From Spirochaetales bacterium (GTDB lineage Bacteria; Spirochaetota; Spirochaetia; CADAEX01): a DNA stretch of 18,391 bases. This document shows positions 8,556 through 13,971 of this stretch, one piece after another. Position 1 is the stretch's first letter, and each line of letters begins with the position of its first letter. The notes beneath the pieces are model-generated. The model made no database searches and was not told the DNA's origin. It worked only from the letters and a program-made list of their open reading frames with translations. Where the stretch lies: contig JACKPD010000029.1 in assembly GCA_024233785.1 (NCBI GenBank), positions 1-18,391 of the forward strand. Direction: 5' to 3'. The translations under genes were made by a program, and so were the position numbers.

Positions 8556-8606
8556 GATTCATATGCCTGATCAATCTTTTTCTGTTTATAGGTATTTCTT
8601 ACTGGG

Positions 8607-8639
8607 CTTGTGAAACTTTTTATTTTAAAGGTATCTTTA
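8607..8639 (+). promoter_or_regulatory. candidate Bacteroidota-type promoter for the MFS gene
   Basis: CTTG at 8607-8610 and TATCTTTA at 8632-8639 are 21 bases apart. They fit the Bacteroides housekeeping consensus (TTTG, 19-21 bases, TAnnTTTG) except for one base in each box. Transcription would start a few bases further on, within about 20 bases of the MFS start codon at 8663. This is pattern matching by eye only. Confidence 0.4.
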
Positions 8640-8662
8640 CAGCTCAGATAAATAATTTCAAT

Positions 8663-9856
8663 ATGCCTGTAAAAAAGCCATACTTTGGTTTTGGCAGAAA
8701 TATTTTTTTCACCGGGCTTACCAGCTTTCTTACCGATACCTCTTCAAAAATGGTGTATTCGGTAATGCCTATGTTTCTTCTTTCTCTGGGCGCATCAAAA
8801 ACCACACTATCTCTTATAGAAGGTATAGCCGAAAGCACAGCTGCACTTGTAAAAACGCTTGCAGGTTTTCGAAGCGACAAAACCGGTAAAAACAAGCCCT
8901 TAATGCTCATTGGCTATATGCTTACTGCAATTGTTACACCTTTTTACGCATGGGTTCTTCATCCTTCACAGGTTCTGTATCTTAGGTTTATTGAGCGTTT
9001 TGGAAAAGGGATGAGAACCGCGCCACGCGACAGTCTTATTGCAGGCTCTGCAGTTGATGGTAGAATGGGCCGCAGTTTCGGTTTTCACAAGGCCATGGAT
9101 AATGCCGGAGCTATCGCGGGTCCCTTAATTGCATATTTGTTGCTTCGCGCTTTTCCTTCCGATTTCCATATTATTTTCCTTATATCTGCTGTACCTGCAA
9201 TCCTTGGAGTACTTACAATTATCTTGTTTATTAAAGAAGCGAGAAAGCCACAGGAAAGCCTTTATAAGAAATTCAGTCTTCGCGATTTTCCCACTCGCTA
9301 CTATGTTCTGCTGGCAATTATTTTTTTATTCACACTTGGTAATTCCACCGATGCGTTGCTGATTGTAAAAGCCAATGAGGTAGGAGTGAAGCTGGCTTAT
9401 ATTCCCCTTGTATATCTGGTTTTTAATGCTGTATCAGTGATATTTTCAATACCAATGGGAGCTTTGTCTGATAAGCTTGGCAGGGAGAGATTACTCGTTT
9501 TCGGATACTTTATTTATGCCATAGTATATTTTGGCTTTGGATATACTTCACATGTTCAATGGATAATTGCACTGTTTGCACTGTATGGGATATATTCATC
9601 ATCCACCGATAGTGTGCAGAAAGCAATGGTTTCTGATTACCTTGATAAGAATAAAAGAGGGACAGGTTTGGGAATATACAATGCCATGCTTGGAATAACA
9701 CTGCTTCCTGCCAGCATCATTGCCGGTTTGCTCTACGATAAGGTTAATTCATCTGTACCATTTTATTTTGGCGCCTGCACAGCAGTTTTATCAGGAATCC
9801 TTATGATAGTATTTTATCACTCCAATAAAAGGAATCCTGAGAAAATCAGGAAGTAA
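8663..9856 (+). CDS. major facilitator superfamily transporter, substrate unknown
   Basis: A 397-residue integral membrane protein with about 11-12 hydrophobic segments, the usual size for MFS_1 carriers. Both halves carry a loop 2-3 motif of the family: GFRSDKTGKNKP (68-79) in the first half and GALSDKLGRERL (266-277) in the second. A conserved stretch ERFGKGMRTAPRDSLIAG (about 111-128) followed by GRSFGFHKAMDNAG (about 136-149) marks a subfamily common in Bacteroidota and some Proteobacteria, but I cannot assign a substrate; export of small molecules by proton exchange is the general expectation. The gene stands alone, 107 bases after batE with a candidate promoter between them, and its stop is two bases from the stop of the convergent gene. 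Confidence 0.9.
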   Translation: MPVKKPYFGFGRNIFFTGLTSFLTDTSSKMVYSVMPMFLLSLGASKTTLSLIEGIAESTAALVKTLAGFRSDKTGKNKPLMLIGYMLTAIVTPFYAWVLHPSQVLYLRFIERFGKGMRTAPRDSLIAGSAVDGRMGRSFGFHKAMDNAGAIAGPLIAYLLLRAFPSDFHIIFLISAVPAILGVLTIILFIKEARKPQESLYKKFSLRDFPTRYYVLLAIIFLFTLGNSTDALLIVKANEVGVKLAYIPLVYLVFNAVSVIFSIPMGALSDKLGRERLLVFGYFIYAIVYFGFGYTSHVQWIIALFALYGIYSSSTDSVQKAMVSDYLDKNKRGTGLGIYNAMLGITLLPASIIAGLLYDKVNSSVPFYFGACTAVLSGILMIVFYHSNKRNPEKIRK

Positions 9857-9858
9857 AA

Positions 9859-10227
9859 TCATTGTGGACGGTCAGCTCTCGACCTGTATCGCATGGCAGT
9901 CTGCTCAAGTTTATTGTACTGATCATCCGTCAGATAAGGTTTTAAAGCCAGATTCATTTCTTTCATTAAAGAATCAAATGACTGGCTGACATTCTTTTTC
10001 AACTCCAGGGCCTTGTCTGCATAATTTTCAACGATCGGTAAAAGGCTGTCTTTTTGATCAGGTGAAGGGTCAATTATTCCCATGGTTCTGTGAACAAACA
10101 TTTCCTGATAGGAATGCTTATGCATCTTATCCATTTCATGTTTATGAAGGAGTCCTGAACTAAAAAATCCAATTAAAAAGCCTGCCAGAACTGCAATAAC
10201 GATTGTTAAAATTGCCTTGATTTTCAT
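9859..10227 (-). CDS. Spy/CpxP-like membrane-anchored periplasmic protein, possible metal or stress sensor
   Basis: A 122-residue protein with one N-terminal hydrophobic segment (about 5-24, AILTIVIAVLAGFLIGFF) that looks like an uncleaved anchor. A His/Met-rich stretch follows (LLHKHEMDKMHKH, 26-38, plus M43 and H46), then a helical domain with a Spy/CpxP-like repeat: DPSPDQKDSLLPIV (about 53-66) and PYLTDDQYNKLEQ (about 97-109, the LTxxQ-type motif). Proteins of this group include Spy, CpxP, ZraP and CnrX, and act as periplasmic chaperones or metal sensors. It is the last gene of the sigma operon, eight bases after the anti-sigma candidate. By analogy with CnrX it may report a periplasmic signal to that membrane protein; this is inference. 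Metal binding is suggested only by composition. Confidence 0.8.
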   Translation of the reverse strand: MKIKAILTIVIAVLAGFLIGFFSSGLLHKHEMDKMHKHSYQEMFVHRTMGIIDPSPDQKDSLLPIVENYADKALELKKNVSQSFDSLMKEMNLALKPYLTDDQYNKLEQTAMRYRSRADRPQ

Positions 10228-10235
10228 ATGCTGAA

Positions 10236-10652
10236 TTAGAATTCGTAAAAAACTGAAGAAATAAAATTGATTTCATTTCCTGAATCGGTACCGGTAAATG
10301 CAGAGAAGTTTATTTGTCCGTGCATAAAATAGAGGGCGAACAAAATCAGGATTACTGTTGAAAATCCAAATGCAAATACTTTACTGAATTGCATGGAAAG
10401 GTAGGTTTGAATATCAGGTTTATTAAAAAGAACATTGATTTTACCCATTACCTGTTCGGTGAAAAAGGGTGAAAAACCAGTTTCCTGTTCATTTCTGTTT
10501 GCCCTGACGGTTCTCAGAAGCCTGAATTTTGACTCAGCTTCAGCAGGTTCACTGAAGCCGGAGAATTCAGTCTTATCTGCAGATTTTGATTCTGCCAGAC
10601 TCAACAATTTCTCGATTTCTTTTCTGTTCATAATTTCAGGTTTAATTTTCAT
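10236..10652 (-). CDS. probable membrane anti-sigma factor
   Basis: A 138-residue protein from the ATG at 10652; the frame could also begin at a TTG at 10658 or an ATG at 10631. It has a charged N-terminal cytoplasmic region (about 1-88), one membrane span (VFAFGFSTVILILFALYFM, about 92-110) and a short periplasmic end of under 30 residues. It has no zinc-binding HxxxCxxC motif and I see no clear sequence family. The call rests on context: it overlaps the end of the ECF sigma gene by 11 bases, which implies translational coupling, and it has the usual anti-sigma topology. It would hold the sigma factor at the membrane until the Spy-like partner or another signal releases it. The N-terminal LLSLAESKS and C-terminal VFYEF show nothing diagnostic. 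Confidence 0.7.
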   Translation of the reverse strand: MKIKPEIMNRKEIEKLLSLAESKSADKTEFSGFSEPAEAESKFRLLRTVRANRNEQETGFSPFFTEQVMGKINVLFNKPDIQTYLSMQFSKVFAFGFSTVILILFALYFMHGQINFSAFTGTDSGNEINFISSVFYEF

Positions 10653-11187
10653 TAGCAAGCAATATTTTCATTTCACTCATAGCCCGTGAGAGCCTGGAAA
10701 GAACTGTACCTAAAGGGATATGTAAAATATCAGCTGTTTCTTTGGTACTGTATCCTTCCACAATTCTCAATATAAAAACCGATCGTTGCCGCGAGTCCAG
10801 TTTTTCAAGGGCCATATTAATACTTTCAGCCAGTTCCCGGTTTTCCTGTTGCGGTTTTTCGAATAACTGGACGTAATTTTCAGGCGAGTCCATTTTTACA
10901 TTCTTTGCCAGCATTCTTTTTCTGCGTTTAAGCTCATTCAGGCTCAGGTTCATTGCTATCCGAATCAGGTATGTCTTTAGAGCTGACTCGCCTCTGAAGT
11001 TAGCCAGTGTCCGGAACAAGCTGATGAATGTATCCTGCCCGATATCTTCCGCTTCAGGACAATCGCCCAGCATTCCTTTAATTACGGCAGCTACCGGATT
11101 CTTATACCGATCCACCAGGATTCGAAACAATTCCTGATTCCCGTTTAAAATCTCCCTGATAATCTCTCTATCACTGGCGTGCTTCAA
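10642..11187 (-). CDS. ECF-type RNA polymerase sigma factor (sigma-70 family)
   Basis: A 181-residue protein with the two domains of ECF sigma factors. Region 2 is at about 20-92 (FRILVDRYKNPVAAVIKGML, then DCPEAEDIGQDTFISLFR and SALKTYLIRIAMNLSLNELKRRKR). Region 4 is at about 120-175 (ALEKLDSRQRSVFILRIVEG, then the helix-turn-helix YSTKETADILHIPLGTVLSRLSRA). It directs RNA polymerase to a specific promoter set, unknown here. The ATG at 11187 fits the normal N-terminus. It is the first gene of a three-gene minus-strand operon with an anti-sigma candidate and a Spy-like protein. A strong candidate promoter and a perfect palindrome lie just upstream, in the gap shared with the divergent cstA gene. 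Confidence 0.95.
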   Translation of the reverse strand: MKHASDREIIREILNGNQELFRILVDRYKNPVAAVIKGMLGDCPEAEDIGQDTFISLFRTLANFRGESALKTYLIRIAMNLSLNELKRRKRMLAKNVKMDSPENYVQLFEKPQQENRELAESINMALEKLDSRQRSVFILRIVEGYSTKETADILHIPLGTVLSRLSRAMSEMKILLANEN

Positions 11188-11215
11188 TTGAGCTGTATAT
11201 TAAACTGATTATTAG

Positions 11216-11232
11216 ACAAACTTAGAGTTTGT
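11216..11232. repeat. perfect 7-base inverted repeat (possible operator or leader hairpin)
   Basis: ACAAACT TAG AGTTTGT: two perfect seven-base arms around three bases, between the divergent sigma and cstA genes. It begins about seven bases beyond the -7 box of the minus-strand promoter, so it covers the expected start of transcription or the first bases of the leader. It could be a regulator site or an RNA hairpin; the sequence alone cannot decide. There is no T-run on either side that would make it a normal terminator. Confidence 0.55.
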
Positions 11233-11239
11233 ATTATTC

Positions 11240-11274
11240 CAAAATTAGAAGAAATCCTTTAAATTGCGCAAAAA
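11240..11274 (-). promoter_or_regulatory. Bacteroidota-type promoter for the ECF sigma operon
   Basis: On the minus strand TTTTTG (11274-11269) is followed after 21 bases by TAATTTTG (11247-11240). This matches the Bacteroides consensus TTTG, 19-21 bases, TAnnTTTG without mismatch. Transcription should begin near 11234 and read into the sigma gene at 11187. The -33 box overlaps the region just before the cstA start, so the two divergent transcripts may interfere. Confidence 0.6.
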
Positions 11275-11284
11275 CCTGACAGGT

Positions 11285-12997
11285 ATGAACAGTTTAATTT
11301 TGGTCCTGCTATCAATAATAGGGTACGTTCTGGCGTATAGGATTTATGGAAGATACCTCGGGAAGAGAATATTTGAGATTTCGACCGGACATCTTATGCC
11401 TGCACATGAATTTGAAGATGGTGTTGATTTTGTCCCATCAAAAAAGAATATAATCTTTGGTCACCATTTTACAACTATTGCAGGTTTGGGACCAATAGTA
11501 GGCCCGGCAATCGGAATAATCTGGGGATGGTTGCCTGCATTTCTGTGGATATTTCTTGGCTCCATTTTCATGGGAGCAGTGCACGACTTTTCAACTATGA
11601 TAGTTTCTGCCAGGAATAAGGGCATATCGATAGGGGAGCTTACCGGGAAATTGATTAGTCCCTCCACAGGCTTTGCCTTCCAGTTTATAATGCAATTCCT
11701 GTTGTTTATTGTCCTTTCCGTTTTTGCCATGATAGTGAGCACCCTTTTTATCATGTATCCTGAATCGGTTATTCCGGTCTGGGCACAAATTCCGATTGCC
11801 ATATGGCTTGGAAACAGGTTAAAAAAAGGAAAAGATGGTTTTCTGTGGTCTTTGCTATCTGTGCTGATAATGTACGGAACAATAATAATCGGAGTCTATT
11901 TTCCGGTTCATATTCCCGCGAGTACTGAAAATGCAGTAATTGTATGGTGGTGTATCATTCTTTTTATTTATGTGTTTATCGCATCCACCTTACCGGTTCA
12001 GACTTTGCTTCAACCCCGCGATTATATTAATTCGCTGCAGCTTATAATCGCCATGGGACTTATGTTTGCCGGCATTGTTGTAGCGCATCCGGCTATTTCT
12101 GCTCCTGCTGTTAATCATGAAGCTTTTAGCCATGGCTCCGGAGTACCCTCAATGATGCCTGCTTTATTCATCATTATTGCCTGTGGTGCAATTTCCGGAT
12201 TTCATTCTCTCGCCAGCTCGGGAACAACGATTAAGCAGGTAGATAAAGAGCAGGATACTATGTTTATAGGATTTGGCGGAATGCTGACTGAAAGTTTTCT
12301 GGCTGTCCTGGTTCTGATGGCCATTGCCGGCGGTCTGGGAATGGGAATATTTAATTCTGATCATGTGCTGCTCAAGGGTGAAGCGGCATTTCGAAATTAT
12401 TATTCCGACTGGAATATGCTGGGCAGTATAAAAGCAAATCTGGATGCTTTTATTACAGGAACATCAAATCTCTTTAATGCGATCGGAATTCCACCACGCT
12501 TCGGAAAATCCATGATCGCAGTTTTCATTGTTTCGTTTGCAGGTACAACTCTGGATTCGGCTGCCCGCATTCAACGATTATCTCTTCAGGAAATTTTCAG
12601 GGATAAGGAAGGAAAGGTAAGGAAACCCATAAACAACCGGTATGTTGCAACACTATTTATTGTATTGGCTGCAGCAGCAATGAGCTTTCTGAAACCCGGC
12701 GGTAAAGGGGCTCTTTTGCTCTGGCCGCTTTTTGGTTCGCTGAATCAGCTCCTGGCAGGCCTTGCTTTGGGAGTTGTTACTATTTATCTCTTTCTGAAAA
12801 AGAAAAACATAATTTATACAGTAATCCCTATGGGTTTTATACTGATAGTTACCCTGTGGGCTATGGTGGAAAATCTTTTGAAATTTATTAAAGCGAAGGA
12901 GATACTGCTTTCCGGACTGTCCCTGGTAATTTTACTTCTTACAGGCTGGCTGATTATAGGAGGGATAATATCGTATTTTAAGAACAGGAAAATCTAG
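11285..12997 (+). CDS. cstA: CstA-family transporter (carbon starvation protein A)
   Basis: A 570-residue multi-span membrane protein of the CstA family, known in other bacteria as proton-coupled importers of peptides or pyruvate (CstA, BtsT). Conserved parts are NIIFGHHFTTIAGLGPIVG (about 55-73), GAVHDFSTM (about 97-105), the stretch GFHSLASSGTTIKQ with the following GFGGMLTESFLAV, and SFAGTTLDSAAR near the C-terminal third. It is shorter than the roughly 700-residue E. coli proteins, and a size near 570 is normal for a second branch. I choose the ATG at 11285 (AGGT directly before it) instead of a TTG at 11264, because the hydrophobic N-terminus then starts as in relatives. It is divergent from the sigma operon; I found no clear plus-strand promoter. 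The uptake substrate cannot be told from sequence. Confidence 0.93.
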   Translation: MNSLILVLLSIIGYVLAYRIYGRYLGKRIFEISTGHLMPAHEFEDGVDFVPSKKNIIFGHHFTTIAGLGPIVGPAIGIIWGWLPAFLWIFLGSIFMGAVHDFSTMIVSARNKGISIGELTGKLISPSTGFAFQFIMQFLLFIVLSVFAMIVSTLFIMYPESVIPVWAQIPIAIWLGNRLKKGKDGFLWSLLSVLIMYGTIIIGVYFPVHIPASTENAVIVWWCIILFIYVFIASTLPVQTLLQPRDYINSLQLIIAMGLMFAGIVVAHPAISAPAVNHEAFSHGSGVPSMMPALFIIIACGAISGFHSLASSGTTIKQVDKEQDTMFIGFGGMLTESFLAVLVLMAIAGGLGMGIFNSDHVLLKGEAAFRNYYSDWNMLGSIKANLDAFITGTSNLFNAIGIPPRFGKSMIAVFIVSFAGTTLDSAARIQRLSLQEIFRDKEGKVRKPINNRYVATLFIVLAAAAMSFLKPGGKGALLLWPLFGSLNQLLAGLALGVVTIYLFLKKKNIIYTVIPMGFILIVTLWAMVENLLKFIKAKEILLSGLSLVILLLTGWLIIGGIISYFKNRKI

Positions 12998-13308
12998 TAT
13001 TTGATTATAAACCCATTTAGGGCCTTGTATGGCTGACTTTCCACCTGCACGTTATCTGTAAATCCGTATCCCGGACCCTTATTACACCAAGAAATAAACT
13101 GATTTAACTGCTCCGGGCTGCCTTCAGCCTCAATATATACTGTTCCGTTCGGTTTATTCATTACAAATCCGGTGATCCCAAGAAACCGTGCCTCCTGTCT
13201 GCATGCATGCCGGAAACCAACTCCCTGCACTCTGCCTCTTACTTCAATCTTATATGAAATTTTTTCGTTCAGAATTTTTGATGAATGGGTTGAACTATAA
13301 ATGTACAA
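12994..13308 (-). CDS. acyP: acylphosphatase
   Basis: A small enzyme that hydrolyses carboxyl-phosphate bonds of acylphosphates. The family signature is clear: VRGRVQGVGFRHACRQEA (about 23-40) with the phosphate-binding Arg (R33), then GITGFVMNKPNGTVYIEAEG (about 44-63) with the catalytic Asn (N51). The frame has no ATG before the domain. Its first usual start is the TTG at 13306-13308, giving 104 residues against about 90 for relatives, with a 17-residue lead-in (YIYSSTHSSKILNEKI) not typical of the family. The true start may be further in, at a rare codon such as ATT. The TTG lies inside one arm of an inverted repeat shared with the peroxidase gene. The stop overlaps the cstA stop by a shared CTAG. 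Confidence 0.9.
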   Translation of the reverse strand: MYIYSSTHSSKILNEKISYKIEVRGRVQGVGFRHACRQEARFLGITGFVMNKPNGTVYIEAEGSPEQLNQFISWCNKGPGYGFTDNVQVESQPYKALNGFIIKY

Positions 13309-13337
13309 ATTTTGTTACACTGTAAATAAATTGTACA
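13302..13337. repeat. TGTACA inverted repeat between acylphosphatase and peroxidase genes
   Basis: TGTACAA (13302-13308) and its exact reverse complement TTGTACA (13331-13337) are separated by 22 bases. Each arm holds the self-complementary hexamer TGTACA, with centres 30 bases apart, about three helical turns. The right arm ends two bases before the peroxidase ATG and the left arm overlaps the TTG of acylphosphatase. Two dyad sites on one face of the helix would suit a dimeric repressor acting on both genes; this is inference. Confidence 0.45.
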
Positions 13338-13339
13338 AC

Positions 13340-13879
13340 ATGAAAAACACGGTTTTAATATTATTGGCCTTCTTTGCTTTTTCAGCATTAAATGCACAAA
13401 AGTCCTTTTACGACTATACTGTAAAGGATATTAATGGAAAAGATTTTGCTTTATCATCATTAAAAGGGAAAAAAGTTATGGTGGTGAATACTGCCTCAAA
13501 ATGCGGCTTCACCCCGCAATATGAAGATCTGGAAAATCTCTATAAAAAATATGGTTCCGGCAACTTTGTAATAATTGGCTTTCCTGCAAATAATTTTATG
13601 GGACAGGAACCAGGCACGAACCAGGAGATTAAGGAATTCTGCACAAAGAATTATGGTGTAAGCTTTCCAATGATGTCAAAAATTTCTGTAAAGGGAGATG
13701 ATATGCATCCTCTTTATAAATGGCTTACAAGCAAAAGCCTAAATGGTGTTCAGGACTCTGAGGTAAAATGGAATTTTCAGAAGTACCTCATAGATGAAAA
13801 CGGGAAATTAATTTCAGTTATTCCTCCAAAACAAAAACCTGATTCGCAAGAGGTTATCGACTGGCTGAGTGAGAAATAA
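13340..13879 (+). CDS. exported glutathione peroxidase-family protein (Cys type)
   Basis: From the ATG at 13340 the product has 179 residues, starting with a signal peptide (MKNTVLILLAFFAFSALNA, cut near residue 19-20), so it should act in the periplasm. An upstream TTG/ATG-type extension of 13 residues would spoil this signal and is less likely. The peroxidase active site is complete for a cysteine enzyme: C55 in NTASKCGFTPQY, Q89 in NFMGQEPGT, and W144 and N145 in EVKWNFQKYL. C101 in KEFCTKNYGVSFP is placed like the resolving cysteine of thioredoxin-dependent members, so the reductant is more likely a thioredoxin-like protein than glutathione. It reduces hydrogen or lipid peroxides. The gene is divergent from acylphosphatase across an inverted repeat and is followed by a strong terminator. 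Confidence 0.95.
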   Translation: MKNTVLILLAFFAFSALNAQKSFYDYTVKDINGKDFALSSLKGKKVMVVNTASKCGFTPQYEDLENLYKKYGSGNFVIIGFPANNFMGQEPGTNQEIKEFCTKNYGVSFPMMSKISVKGDDMHPLYKWLTSKSLNGVQDSEVKWNFQKYLIDENGKLISVIPPKQKPDSQEVIDWLSEK

Positions 13880-13907
13880 TTATATAACTTTTAGAATCTC
13901 CTTAAAG

Positions 13908-13945
13908 AAAACTCCTGTGAAACTTATTCGCAGGAGTTTTTTATT
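13908..13945. terminator. bidirectional rho-independent terminator
   Basis: AAAACTCCTG (13908-13917) pairs perfectly with CAGGAGTTTT (13931-13940). The stem extends inward by TGAA/TTCG with one G-T pair, giving about 14 pairs and a five-base loop (13922-13926). The plus strand ends in TTTTTTATT, and the minus strand ends in TTTTCTTT. It lies between the convergent peroxidase and kinase genes and can stop both transcripts. Confidence 0.85.
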
Positions 13946-13971
13946 ACATGGGTTTTTTTGCGATACTTTTA

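Noticed and set aside
9870..9884. Possible terminator hairpin between the MFS and Spy-like genes
   Set aside because: Only four base pairs and no T-run; it lies inside the 3' coding part of the minus-strand gene.
13309..13339. Plus-strand promoter for the peroxidase gene
   Set aside because: I looked for TTTG with TAnnTTTG at proper spacing; only poor partial matches exist, so none is called.
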